Source: JAMQPK01 sp963746535 (GTDB lineage Bacteria > Acidobacteriota > Vicinamibacteria > Vicinamibacterales > JAMQPK01). From it: a DNA stretch of 64,000 nucleotides. Shown here piece by piece: positions 16,666 through 26,396 of this stretch (position 1 is the first letter of the stretch; each line of letters starts with the position of its first letter). Both the position numbers and the translations under genes were made by a program. The notes under the pieces were generated by a model that worked only from the letters and a program-made list of their open reading frames with translations, was not told where the DNA came from and did not search any database. The stretch is taken from the NCBI GenBank assembly GCA_963746535.1, contig CAVVBP010000011.1, positions 806,001-870,000 of the forward strand, in the 5' to 3' direction.

Positions 16666-18004
16666 ATGCAGCTTCTGCTGGTTGGCGTCAGTCATCGCAC
16701 CGCGCCGATCGAGTTGCGAGAGCGGCTCGACTTCTCGGCCCGTGGTGTCGATCGTGCGCTGACCGCCCTGTCGAACGCGGCGGCGCAGCACGAGGCGACG
16801 ATCGTCTCGACGTGCAACCGCGTCGAGCTTTACGTCGGCTGCGACGACCCCGATGCGACGCGCTCGGCAATCGAGCGCGTTCCTGTCGGAGTTTCACGGC
16901 ATCCCCGCCGACCGAGCTGGCGCCGCACATTTACGCGAAGACGGGACAGGATGCGGTGACGCACCTGTTCCGCGTCGCGCGGGGCTCGATTCGCTCGTCG
17001 TGGGCGAGCCGCAGATGCTTCGGTCAGGTCAAAGAAGCGTTCAGCGTCGCCTCGCAGATGGGCTGCACCGGCTCCATGCTGAACAAGCTGTTCCATTCGG
17101 CCTTCGCCGCCGGCAAGCGCGTACGCACGGAAACCGCGCTCTCCGAGGGCGCCGTCTCGGTCAGCTACGCGGCCGTCGACGCTGGCGCGAAAGATTTTCG
17201 GCGATCTGAAAGGCCGCACCGTCCTCGTGCTCGGCGCGGGCGAGATGGGCAAGCTCACGGCGATTCACATGCAGGCGCAGGGCATCGGCCGCCTCATCAT
17301 CATGAGCCGTACCGCGACGCACGCCACCGCGCTCGCGCGAACGATCGGCGGCAGCGCGATGCCGTGGGAATCGCTCCACGCGGCCTCGTCGAAGCGGACA
17401 TCCTGATCACGGCCACCGGCGCCAGCGTGCCGATCATCTCGCGCGCGCTGATCGCGCAGACGATGAAGGCGCGGCGGCAGCGGCCGCTGTTCGTCATCGA
17501 TATCGCCGTGCCGCGCGACGTGGAAGCCGGCGCGGGCGATCTCGAAGCAGGTGTTCCTCTACAACATCGACGATCTGCAGGCAGTCGTGCAGGAGAACCT
17601 CTCGAAGCGCGGAACGGCCGCCTCGCAGGCGGAAGCAATCGTCGCGCGAGGAAGTCGGGCAGTTTCTCGGCTGGCTCAACTCGCGCGGCGCGGTGCCGAC
17701 GGTCGTCGCGCTCCGGCAGCGGTTCGAGGCGATCAGGCAGTCCGAACTGCGACGGCTCGAGCCGAAGCTCGCGTCGCTGCCGCCGGAGGCACGCGCACGC
17801 GTCGAAGAAATCACCAGACTGATCGTCGAGAAGCTGCTGATCAGCCCCACCGAGCAGCTCAAGGCAGCCTCCGATGCCGACACGGTCGCCGCCTACAGCG
17901 ACGCGCTGAACCGGCTGTTCGGCCTCACGCGCGACGACGCCGCGGACGACGGCTCGCTGACCACCGCCGGATCCGGTCGATCGTCGAAGAAACCTGCCCA
18001 GTGA
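16666..18004 (+). CDS. hemA: Glutamyl-tRNA reductase (about eight frameshifts)
   Basis: This is the first committed step of C5-pathway heme synthesis, reducing glutamyl-tRNA to glutamate-1-semialdehyde with NADPH. The start MQLLLVGVSHRTAPIELRER leads to TIVSTCNRVELYV with the catalytic cysteine. Then, across frames, come FLSEFHGIP, PPTELAPHIYAKTGQDAVTH, GLDSLVVGEPQML, FSVASQMGCTGSMLNKLF, VLVLGAGEMGKL (NADPH site), LVEADILITATGA and the dimer-forming tail to KKPAQ. Frame changes fall near 16879, 16912, 16983, 17030, 17188, 17385, 17545 and 17650, both gains and losses of one base. The stop overlaps the hemC GTG. Confidence 0.9.
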
Positions 18005-18995
18005 CACCCCTTCGTCTCGGAAGCCGAGGAAGTCAGCTCGCACTCTTTCAGGCGAGGCTCGTCGCCGAGCGCCTCAAATCGGCCGGCGGCGTCGTATGCG
18101 ACATCGTCGTCATCAAGACGTCGGGCGATCGGCTGGCGGAGCGCGCCGCTCTCCGAAATCGGCGGCAAACGCCTGTTCGTCAAGGAAATCGAGGACGCGC
18201 TGCTGGGCGGCGAGATCGACCTCGCGGTGCACAGCAGCAAAGACATGCCGGCCGTGCTGCCCGATGGCCTCGAGGTCGGCGCCGTGCTCGCGCGCGAGGA
18301 TCCGCGCGATGCGCTCGTGATGCCGGCCGGAAAGGGTTCCGGGATCCTTTTTCGCGGGGACGCCTGCGAAAACGAATCCCGGAACCTTTTCCGGAGCGCA
18401 TCGGCACGGGCAGCGTGCGCCGCATCGCGCAACTGCACACGGCTGTTTCCACGAAGCGTCGTTCGAGAACGTGCGCGGGAATCTCGATACACGCCTGCGC
18501 AAGCTGGATGCGGGCGAGTACGATCTGCTCGTGCTGGCCGCCGCCGGGCTGATGCGATTGGGGTTCACCTCCCGGATCTCGACGCTGGTGCCGCTCGATG
18601 AGTGCATCCCCGCGCCGGGCCAGGGCATCATCGCCATCGAGGTCGCGCGGCGATGACGCGTCGACGCGGCGCGCGTCGCGAAGATCGCCGATGCCGACGC
18701 CCTGGCGGCTCTCGATGCCGAACGCGCGCTGGTGATCGCGCTTGGCGGCGGGTGCCAGATGCCCATCGGCGGCGTCGCCGTGCCTGCCGGACCAACGGAC
18801 CTCGAGCTGCGGGCGATCGTCGCGTCACTCGACGGCGCGCGCGTCATCCGCTATAAGAAGGTTGGACCCCGGACACATGCCGCCGCACTCGGCCGTGAAG
18901 TGGCCGACGAACTGCTGCGGCAGGGAGCCGCGGCGATTCTCAACGAAGCGTCGCGCGGCGCGGCCCCCAACCCGGACTCGCTCCATCTGACGTAA
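18001..18995 (+). CDS. hemC: Hydroxymethylbilane synthase with an inserted palindromic element (several frameshifts)
   Basis: Porphobilinogen deaminase, joining four porphobilinogens into hydroxymethylbilane. GTG 18001 gives TPLRLGSRGSQLALFQARLV. A shift near 18145 leads to LSEIGGKRLFVKEIEDALLG, AVHSSKDMPAVLP and LAREDPRDALVMPAG. The palindrome at 18327-18394 sits here, replacing or lengthening a variable surface loop; then ERIGTGSVRRIAQLHT resumes. After another shift come SFENVRGNLDTRLRKLDAGE, PAPGQGIIAIE and GGGCQMPIGGVAV, whose cysteine holds the dipyrromethane cofactor. The loop between DALV and IGTGS is about 27 residues against about 15 in E. coli. Confidence 0.88.
18327..18394. repeat. 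Palindromic element inside hemC
   Basis: Arms of 29 bases (18327-18355 and 18366-18394) pair with three mismatches around a 10-base loop. The left arm starts CCGGAAAGGGTTCCGGGATC. It lies in coding sequence, in a position equal to a loop between two conserved hemC motifs. It is like the Rickettsia palindromic elements, which are tolerated inside proteins. Confidence 0.8.
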
Positions 18996-20545
18996 ATGCG
19001 CCCCATGGTGTATCTCATCGGCACCGGCCCGGGCGACCCAGGGCTCATCACCGTACGCGGCCTGCGCCGGCTGGCTGAAGCCGACGTCGTGCTCTACGAC
19101 CGCCTCGTGCACCCGCGGCTGCTCCGTTATCCGCGACAGGACGCCGAGAAGATCGACGTCGGGCTGGCCGCGCCTCAGCCGCTCGATCAGGAAGCCATCA
19201 ACTACCTGCTGGTCGAAAAGGCGCGCGAAGGAAAGATCGTCGCGCGGCTGAAGTGGGGCGACCCCTTCGTGTTCGATCGAGGCGGACAGGAGGCCTTGTT
19301 CCTGCACGAGCACGGCATCCCGTTCGAAGTGGTCCCCGGGCATTCCGGCAGCCATCGGCACGGCCACCTATGCCGGCGTTCCGCTGACCTATCCGGGCGG
19401 TGGCGACAGCGTGACGTTCGTCCGCGGCCACGAGGATGAAAGCAGCACGCCGCCCAGCGTCGACTGGGCGAGCCTCGCGCGGCTCGGCGGTACGCTCGTC
19501 TGCTATGCCGGACCGCAGACAGCTGCCGGAAATTCTGAAAGCGCTGCTCGCGAACGGCTTCAACGAAGACGAATCGGCGGCGATCATCTACGACGGCACG
19601 CTTCCAACCCAGCGCACGACCGACGGCACGCTGCGCGAGCTCGCGGAGATGAAGAACATGCGGACGATGCCCGCGATTCTCGTCGTCGGGCGCGTCGTGG
19701 GACTGCGGCAGCACCTGCGCTGGTTCGACGAGCGCCCGCTTTTCGGCAAGCGCATCGTGATTACGCGCTCGCGCGAACAGTCCGGCGAGCTGGTCGAGCT
19801 GCTCGAATCGCTGGGCGCGGAGCCGATCGAAGCACCGATGATCCGGGTCGCGCCGCCCGACGACTACGGGCCGCTGGACCAGGCGGTCGCGAGCGCGGGC
19901 ACCTACGACTGGATTGTGTTCACCAGCGCCAATGCCGTCGATTTCTTCATGCGGCGGCTCGCCGCGGGCGAGGGGGACATCCGCGATCTGAAGGGCGTCA
20001 AGCTCGTCGCGATTGGTCCGGCCACCGCGGAACGTCTTTCACGGCAGGGCCTGCGGGTGGATCTCCAGCCGGCCGAGTCGCGCGCCGAGGCGATCGTCCA
20101 GTCGCTGCGGGAACGCGGCGAGATCAAGGGGCAGCGCTTTCTCCTGCCGCGCGCCGACATCGCCCGCGAGGTGTTGCCCGAAGAGCTCCGCAAGGCCGGC
20201 GCAGACGTCACCGAGGTCACCGCCTACCGCACGGTGCTCGCGGAAATCGAGCGCGAAGGCGACCCTGATATCTATCGCATGCTGCTCGAGAAGCGGGTGG
20301 ACGTCGTCACGTTCACGAGCGCGTCCACGGTGAAGAACTTCGTCCAGATCTTCGGCGCCGAACAGGCCCCCGATCTGCTCAACGCGACGAAGGTCGCCGC
20401 CATCGGACCGGTGACGGCGGAGGCGGCCGAGCAATACGGCATCCACACATCCATCATGCCGAAGGAGTACACGATTCCGGCGCTGGTGGAGGCGATCGTC
20501 GAGCATTTTCGCCAGCCTGTAGAAGTGCCTGCCAGACAGCCCTGA
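18996..20545 (+). CDS. cobA-hemD: Uroporphyrinogen-III C-methyltransferase / uroporphyrinogen-III synthase fusion (about two frameshifts)
   Basis: A two-domain protein. The N-terminal methylase domain (residues about 1-250) starts MVYLIGTGPGDPGLITVRGL and has VVLYDRLVHPRLL and VARLKWGDPFVFDRGGQEA (SAM-binding signature). An extra G near 19339 (CCCCGGGCATT) shifts the frame before IPAAIGTATYAGVPLTYPGG; another change falls near 19510. The C-terminal HemD half (from about 19735) opens GKRIVITRSREQSGELVELL and has IVFTSANAVDFFMRRL, FLLPRADIAREVLPEEL and VVTFTSASTVKNFV. It links the heme branch to siroheme/cobalamin. Its last residues and stop lie in a CCCTGAAGGGC repeat. Confidence 0.92.
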
Positions 20546-20568
20546 AGGGCAAGGGCTTTAGCCCTGTC
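20535..20568. repeat. ACAGCCCTGAAGGGC-word repeat overlapping the cobA-hemD stop
   Basis: GACAGCCCTGAAGGGC, then AAGGGCTTTAGCCCTGTC; several foldings pair AGCCC with GGGCT. The TGA of cobA-hemD is inside CCCTGA. The same 16-base word occurs at 49720-49735. Confidence 0.65.
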
Positions 20569-20585
20569 CGTCGTAAACTACCCTC

Positions 20586-21590
20586 ATGAATCCCGTCAAG
20601 ACCGCCCACACGCTCGACCTGGTTCGCCGTGCCCGGCGCCTGCGCCGGACGGGCGGCATTCGCGGCTACGTGCGCGAAACACGCCTCTCCGCCGAGCAGT
20701 TTCTCTACCCGCTCTTCGTGACGCCCGGAACGGGTGTGCGCCGCGAAGTGCCGTCGATGCCGGGCGTGTTTCAGCTGTCGGTTGACGAGGCGGTGCGCGA
20801 GACGGACGCCGCCCGCGCAGAAGGCGTGCCCGGCGTGCTGCTGTTCGGGCTGCCCGCGGAGAAGGACGACATCGGCTCGGCCGCCTACGACGCCGATGCG
20901 CCGGTGCAAGGCGCGGTGCGCGCGATCAAGCGCGCGTCGCCGGATACGGTCGTCGTCACCGACGTGTGCCTGTGCGAGTACACGTCGCACGGCCACTGCG
21001 GCATCCTCGAGGGCCACGACGTGGTCAACGACGCCACGGTCGATCAGCTGGTGCGCACGGCGGTGTCGCACGCCATCGCGGGCGCCGATATCGTGGCGCC
21101 GTCGGACATGATGGACGGACGCGTCGGCGCGATCAGAAAGGCGCTCGACGAGCGCGGGTTCGAGAACGTGGCGATCATGTCGTACGCCGCGAAGTACTGT
21201 TCGGGGTTCTACGGCCCGTTCCGCGAGGCCGCCGACTCTGCCCCGCAGTTCGGCGACCGCCGGACGCATCAGATGGATCCGGCGAACGCCGACGAAGCGC
21301 TGCGCGAAGTCGAGCAGGACATCGACGAAGGCGCGGACATCGTCCTGGTGAAGCCGGCGATGCCGTATCTGGACGTCGTGCACCGCGTGAAGGAAACGTT
21401 CGGCTATCCGACGGCCGCCTATCAGGTGAGCGGCGAATATTCGATGCTCAAGGCGGCAGCCGCGCGCGGATGGCTCGACGAACCGCGCGTCATGATGGAG
21501 TCGCTGACGTCGATCGCTCGCGCCGGCGCCGACATCATCATCACCTACTACGCGCGCGACGCGGCGCGGGCGTTGCGTAACGGGCAATAG
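20586..21590 (+). CDS. hemB: Delta-aminolevulinic acid dehydratase (porphobilinogen synthase)
   Basis: An intact 334-residue enzyme that condenses two 5-aminolevulinates into porphobilinogen. The zinc-type cysteine cluster is clear in VTDVCLCEYTSHGHCGIL. The two active-site lysines lie in MSYAAKYCSGFYGPFREA and in IVLVKPAMPYLDVV. The phosphate-binding and allosteric magnesium regions (QVSGEYSMLKAAAARGW) follow. It sits between cobA-hemD and hemL; only four bases separate its stop from the hemL ATG. No frameshift, although both neighbours have them. Confidence 0.97.
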   Translation: MNPVKTAHTLDLVRRARRLRRTGGIRGYVRETRLSAEQFLYPLFVTPGTGVRREVPSMPGVFQLSVDEAVRETDAARAEGVPGVLLFGLPAEKDDIGSAAYDADAPVQGAVRAIKRASPDTVVVTDVCLCEYTSHGHCGILEGHDVVNDATVDQLVRTAVSHAIAGADIVAPSDMMDGRVGAIRKALDERGFENVAIMSYAAKYCSGFYGPFREAADSAPQFGDRRTHQMDPANADEALREVEQDIDEGADIVLVKPAMPYLDVVHRVKETFGYPTAAYQVSGEYSMLKAAAARGWLDEPRVMMESLTSIARAGADIIITYYARDAARALRNGQ

Positions 21591-21594
21591 CACG

Positions 21595-22885
21595 ATGGCC
21601 CAACGCCCTTCGACCAGCGCGAAGTTGTTCGCGCGTGCCCAAACCGTCATTCCCGGCGGCGTCGACAGTCCCGTGCGTGCCTTCAAGGCCGTCGGGGGGA
21701 CGCCACTCTTCATCCGCAGCGCCTCGGGATCGCGCATCACGGACGCGGACGGCCGCTCGTACATCGACTACGTGATGTCCTGGGGCCCGCTCGTCCACGG
21801 CCACGCGCCTGGAGGCCTCGTCAGAGAGCTCGCGGCGGCGGCGCGAAAAGGCACGAGCTTCGGCGCGCCGACCGAGCTGGAAGTCAGGCTCGGCAGAGGT
21901 CGTACGCGGGCTACATGCCGTCGCTCGAAATGGTCCGCTTCGTCAGCTCGGGCACCGAGGCGACGATGAGCGCCGTGCGCGTCGCCAGGGCACACACGCG
22001 ACGCGAGAAGATCATCAAGTTCGAGGGCTGCTACCACGGACACGCCGACGGCTTTCTCGTGCAGGCCGGATCCGGCCTCACCACGCTGGGCGTGCCGACC
22101 AGCCCGGGCGTGACGCGTGCGACGGCTGCAGACACGCTCCTCGCCACCTACAACGATCTCGCCTCGGTCGAGCGGCTCTGCGAGGGCTTTCCCGATCAGA
22201 TTGCCGCGCTCATCGTCGAACCGGTCGCGGGCAACATGGGCGTCGTGCTGCCCGAGCCGCGGTTTCTTGCGGGGCTTCGCGAGATCTGCTCGCGTTACCG
22301 GATTCTGCTCGTCTTCGACGAAGTGATTTCAGGATTCCGAGTCGGCACCGGCGGCGCGCAGGCGTGGAGCCGGCGTCACGCCGGACCTGACGTGCCTCGG
22401 CAAGATCATCGGCGGCGGCCTGCCGGTGGGCGCCTATGGCGGCCGGGCGGAACTGATGCGGCTGGTCGCCCCGGCCGGACCGGTCTATCAGGCAGGCACG
22501 CTGTCGGGAAATCCGTTCGCGATGACAGCCGGCATTGTGGAGTCTCAAGCGGCTGTCGAAGGGACTCTACAAACATCTGAGCGATCTCGGGGCGCAGCTC
22601 GCCGACGGCCTGGCCGACGCGGCCCGTCGTGCCAAGGTCGAGCTGCAGGTGAATGGGATTGGTTCCGCGTTGACGCCGTTTTTCACCACGACGCCGGTGA
22701 GGAACTATCAAACCGCGCTGCGCGCCGACACGGCGAAGTACGGCATGTTCTTCAAAGGCATGCTCGCCCGCGGCGTCTACCCGCCGCCATCGCAGTTCGA
22801 GGCGTGGTTTCTGTCGGGCGCGCACACCAGGCGCGACGTCGAAACGACGATCAGGGCGGCACGGGAGGCCCTGAAAGAGATCTGA
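21595..22885 (+). CDS. hemL: Glutamate-1-semialdehyde 2,1-aminomutase (about three frameshifts)
   Basis: A PLP enzyme making 5-aminolevulinate from the product of HemA. ATG 21595 opens AQRPSTSAKLFARAQTVIPG and GGVDSPVRAFKAVGGTPLFI. After a shift near 21893 comes EMVRFVSSGTEATMSAVRVA, then FEGCYHGHADGFLVQAGSG, and LLVFDEVISGFRVG with the PLP-contacting aspartate. After a shift near 22372 comes CLGKIIGGGLPVGAYGGR with the Schiff-base lysine. A third shift near 22543 leads to the C-terminal domain ending AAREALKEI. It is the last gene of the tetrapyrrole operon. Confidence 0.93.
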
Positions 22886-22890
22886 TACCT

Positions 22891-22953
22891 GTCATGACAA
22901 ATGGCAGATGGCAACGCTTCGTGTGCCATTTGCCATCCGCCATCTGCCATGAC
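22891..22953. repeat. CAGATGGCA-word palindrome after hemL
   Basis: The left arm GTCATGACAAATGGCAGATG pairs with the right arm, which is made of GCCATTTGCCATCCGCCATC words and ends CTGCCATGAC. It lies between convergent hemL and the glycine-zipper gene, where a two-way terminator would be expected. Confidence 0.75.
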
Positions 22954-22963
22954 GGGTTTCATG

Positions 22964-23822
22964 CTACTCAGCGACATCGAGAGGCGCGTCGAGCCTGACT
23001 CTCAGCACCGTTCCCGGCGCGAGGTCCACTTCGTTCCCTTCCGTCGCGGCGATCGGTACCGCCGCCACCGATGAGAATGCCGGTGAGCGCACCGCGCACA
23101 CCTCCCAGAATGCCGCCGATGATGGCGCCCACACCCGCACCGGCCGCCACTCGTCCCGTGTCGCCCTCGCCCTGCAGCGCCTGCATCACGGTGGCTCGAA
23201 TTGAATACGTCCGGCCTTCAATGGTGAATCGATCGAAGACGACCGTCAGCTCTCCCTTGCGGTTGATGCCGCGGCTCGCGGGCGTCACCGAGCTCACCAC
23301 GCCGCGCATCACCGAGCCCGCGGGCACGAGCGTGCGTCCGTTGCGTTCGTACGGCACGATGGTGGTCGCATCGAACCGATCCTCGACGCGCGCCGTTCCC
23401 GAGTTGAGGCGCGACTGAAGCCGGACGTCGAACTCGGTACCGACCGGAACCTCTGTGGCGCTGAGCCGCTCATCGGACGCGGGAGGCCGCGTCGAGCCCG
23501 TCGCGTGGGCCGGCTCGCCGCGCGCGTCGCTGCGCAGCCGATCGATCCGATCCCGCACGCCCGAATATTCCGAGCGAGGCACGCTCGACTCCTTGCGCAG
23601 CTTCACCTTGAGATAGATCACCTCTTCGCGCAGTTCATCGAGCTCGCGCTGCAGCGACTCGGCCAGCTTCGGATCGCGCTCGCGTACACGCGAGACGTCG
23701 GCGCCGGCGTCGTACACGGCGTCCTGAAGCCGCTGAATGTCGGCCGCTGTCAGTTGTCCCTGAGCCCCGAGAGACACCACCGATACGCAGGCAACCGCTG
23801 CCGCGAGAATCCATGCCTTCAT
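22964..23822 (-). CDS. Exported coiled-coil / glycine-zipper protein of unknown function (one frameshift)
   Basis: About 285 residues from ATG 23822. A signal peptide (KAWILAAAVACVSVVSLGAQ) is followed by a charged coiled coil (residues about 40-90: LQRELDELREEVIYLKVKLR). Then comes a beta-rich domain, EVPVGTEFDVRLQSRLNSGT and LVPAGSVMRGVVSSVTPASR, then a glycine zipper (GAGVGAIIGGILGGVRGALT). An indel near 23065 shifts the frame just before the end; the corrected tail repeats the theme VDLAPGTVLRVRLDAPLDV and stops at 22964. The beta domain recalls TrbI/VirB10-like beta barrels, but the match is too weak to name. It is probably a periplasmic or envelope protein. Confidence 0.6.
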
Positions 23823-23928
23823 CACCCTGTCTCCTTCTGATGTCATGCTCCGGGCGCACCCGGGCATTACCGATGACACGATCCGTGCGATCGGGGGAGA
23901 ACGATCGACTATCTGACCCTGGCCTGCA

Positions 23929-25272
23929 CTAATTGCGCCAAGGCATCAGTCGTTCGATGATGGGAATGCGTGTGAGGTCGTTGTAGATGACGGTGACCAT
24001 CAACATCAGCAGGACGGCAAATCCCGCGAGGAACATTTTTTCCTTCACGCGGATGCTGAAGTCACGGCGCGCGAGGCCTTCGAGCCCCATGATGAAGATG
24101 TGGCCACCGTCGAGGACCGGAATCGGCAGCAGGTTGAGGAGGCCGAGGTTGAGGCTGATCGACGCCATCAGCGCGAAGAGCGGTACCCAGCCCTGCTGCG
24201 CCGACTCGCCCGACAACTGCGCAATCGCGAGCGGCCCCATGAGCTGGCGCGTCGAGGTCTCCCGCGTGATCAGCTGGCCGATCGTCCTGAAGATGAGGCC
24301 GGCCGATTCGTAGTTGCGCTTGAAGCTGAGGGCGAGCGCGTCGACCGGGCCCGGCTTGATGCGCGTGACATCCTCGCCGATGGTGATGCCGATGCAACCG
24401 GCGCCCGCCGGAAGCGACGGACAGCCGCCCGTGTTGGCCTCGGGGACCACCGTCAACTGCTGCATCACGCCGGCACGCTCGATGTCGACTTTGACCGGCG
24501 TCTTCGGCTTCTTGGAAATCGCCTCGATGAAATCGCGCGTGAAGGTCGTGGTGGCGCCATCAACCCGGAAAATGACGTCGGAAGCCTTGAGGCCATCGCG
24601 TTCCGCCGGCGAGCCCGGCCGAACCGAGGCCACGTGCGGATGCGAGTCGGGAAGGACGCCGATATCGCCAACCTCAAAGCGCGTCTGCGGCGTCGGCGTC
24701 ACCGGCACGGTGAATTGCTTGCCGCCGCGCAGAACCGTGACTTCGGTCGGGGTACCGGCACGCGTGCCGACGCCGATGAAGAAGTCCTCCCATGTGTGGA
24801 CGTCGCGGCCACCCACGCTGACGATGAGATCGCCCACGCGGAGGCCGGCTCTTTCGGCCGGCGATCCGGGCATGACCTGCCCGATGACGGGCGGCTTGGA
24901 CTGAAACGCTGGAATCTCGGCGCCGTTCATCAGGACCCCGGCCGTCACGACCACGGCCAGGATGAGGTTCATCAACGGCCCCATGATGAGAATCTGGAAC
25001 CGTTCCCACTTGCTCTTCGACAGGAACTCGTCGTCGCGGCCCGAACGGGGGTCGTCGGGATTCTCGCCCGCCATCTTGACGTAGCCGCCGAGCGGGATGG
25101 CACTGACCACGTATTCGGTATCGCCGCGCTTGAAACCCACGAGGCGCGGGCCGAAGCCCAGTGAAAATTTGAGAACTCTTACGCCAACACGGCGAGCCAT
25201 GACGAAATGGCCCAGCTCGTGGACGAAAATGAGGACGCCGAGGACGAAGAGAAACGCCAGCAGTGTGGTCAA
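23929..25272 (-). CDS. rseP: RIP metalloprotease (site-2 protease)
   Basis: A 447-residue intramembrane zinc protease. HELGHFVMARR at residues 18-28 supplies two zinc ligands and the glutamate in the first helix; NLLPIPVLDGGHIF near the C-terminus supplies the aspartate. Two PDZ domains lie between them (PAERAGLRVGDLIVSVGGRD and PAERDGLKASDVIFRVDG). In the RseP family it cuts anti-sigma factors and old signal peptides. It starts at TTG 25272 with GAGG nine bases upstream, and is the last gene after dxr in the classic uppS-cdsA-dxr-rseP order. Confidence 0.95.
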   Translation of the reverse strand: MTTLLAFLFVLGVLIFVHELGHFVMARRVGVRVLKFSLGFGPRLVGFKRGDTEYVVSAIPLGGYVKMAGENPDDPRSGRDDEFLSKSKWERFQILIMGPLMNLILAVVVTAGVLMNGAEIPAFQSKPPVIGQVMPGSPAERAGLRVGDLIVSVGGRDVHTWEDFFIGVGTRAGTPTEVTVLRGGKQFTVPVTPTPQTRFEVGDIGVLPDSHPHVASVRPGSPAERDGLKASDVIFRVDGATTTFTRDFIEAISKKPKTPVKVDIERAGVMQQLTVVPEANTGGCPSLPAGAGCIGITIGEDVTRIKPGPVDALALSFKRNYESAGLIFRTIGQLITRETSTRQLMGPLAIAQLSGESAQQGWVPLFALMASISLNLGLLNLLPIPVLDGGHIFIMGLEGLARRDFSIRVKEKMFLAGFAVLLMLMVTVIYNDLTRIPIIERLMPWRN

Positions 25273-25282
25273 AACGACAACC

Positions 25283-26395
25283 TCAGACCTTCAATTCTAA
25301 CTCTCTGGCGGCGTTCTGGGAATAGCGGCGGGCCCAGCGATCCAGCTCGCGCACTTCCTCGAGCGTGGCCACTTGCTGAGCCGCGTGCGCGTCCATGGTC
25401 TGTTCGATGACCCTCGGAATCGAGACAAACGAAATCTTCTCTTCGAGATAAGACGCGACAGCCACCTCGTTGGCTGCATTCAGCACAACGGCAGAGCTGG
25501 GTCCAGCCTCGAGGGCACGATACGCGAGCCGCAGGCACGGGAACCGATCGAGATCCGGCTCGTGAAAATCGAGCCGGCCGATGGCGGTGAGATCCAACCG
25601 TGGCACGGGCGCTTCCCAGCGATCGGGGTAAGAGCACGCATACTGTATCGGCAGTTTCATGTCCGCACCCCCAAGCTGGGCGATGATCGACCCGTCGCAC
25701 AACTCGACCATGGAATGGACAATCGACTGCGGATGAATGACCACGTCGATCTGACCGGCCGGCAGGTCGAACAGCCAATGCGCCTCGATCACCTCGAGGC
25801 CCTTGTTCATCAACGTCGCGGAATCGATGGTGATCTTCCTGCCCATCCGCCACGTCGGATGGCGCAGCGCCGCTTCCGGCTTCACGTCCGACATCGCGGC
25901 CGCGGGCATTTCGCGAAACGGCCCGCCGGAGGCCGTGAGAATAATCCGGCGAATCTCTTCGCGGCGCCGGCCGTGCAGACACTGGTGAATCGCGTTGTGT
26001 TCGCTGTCGACCGGCAGAATGGCGACGCCGCGGGCGCGAGCCGCGGATGTCACGAGCGAGCCCGCCATCACCAGGACTTCCTTGTTGGCCAGCGCGATCG
26101 TCTTGCCCGCCTCAATCGCGGCCAGCACCGCCTCGAGCGCCGCGGTGCCCGATGACGCGCAGAGCACGATGTCGACGTCGGGATGTGTCGCGACCGCGAC
26201 GAGACCAGCGGTGCCCGTTTCCGATCCCAGCGCGGTGACGTGCACGCCAAAGGCCACGGCCTGCTCGCGCAGGCGCCCGGCATTCGACCCGGCGGCAAGG
26301 GCGACGACCTTCAGCTTATCGGCATGCGCGCGCACGACGTCCAGTGCGCTCTGCCCGATCGAGCCGGTGGAACCCAGAATCGCGAGTCGTTTCAT
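25283..26395 (-). CDS. dxr: 1-deoxy-D-xylulose 5-phosphate reductoisomerase
   Basis: A 370-residue enzyme, second step of the MEP isoprenoid route (DXP to MEP with NADPH). The NADPH fold starts KRLAILGSTGSIGQSALDVV. The catalytic part has ALANKEVLVMAGSLVT, PVDSEHNAIHQCL (metal-binding Asp/Glu) and RIILTASGGPFRE, then HPTWRMGRKITIDSATLMNK. VLNAANEVAVASYLE is the late metal-site stretch. It lies between cdsA (stop one base away) and rseP. Intact. Confidence 0.97.
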   Translation of the reverse strand: MKRLAILGSTGSIGQSALDVVRAHADKLKVVALAAGSNAGRLREQAVAFGVHVTALGSETGTAGLVAVATHPDVDIVLCASSGTAALEAVLAAIEAGKTIALANKEVLVMAGSLVTSAARARGVAILPVDSEHNAIHQCLHGRRREEIRRIILTASGGPFREMPAAAMSDVKPEAALRHPTWRMGRKITIDSATLMNKGLEVIEAHWLFDLPAGQIDVVIHPQSIVHSMVELCDGSIIAQLGGADMKLPIQYACSYPDRWEAPVPRLDLTAIGRLDFHEPDLDRFPCLRLAYRALEAGPSSAVVLNAANEVAVASYLEEKISFVSIPRVIEQTMDAHAAQQVATLEEVRELDRWARRYSQNAARELELKV

Positions 26396-26396
26396 G

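Noticed and set aside
16666..18004. Programmed frameshifting in hemA or the atp/nuo genes
   Set aside because: There are up to eight shifts per gene, in both directions, at varied sites without slippery heptamers; sequence error is the simpler account.
22964..23822. Calling the glycine-zipper protein a TrbI/VirB10 conjugation protein
   Set aside because: The beta domain is vaguely similar, but no other conjugation gene is near and the key motifs are not seen.
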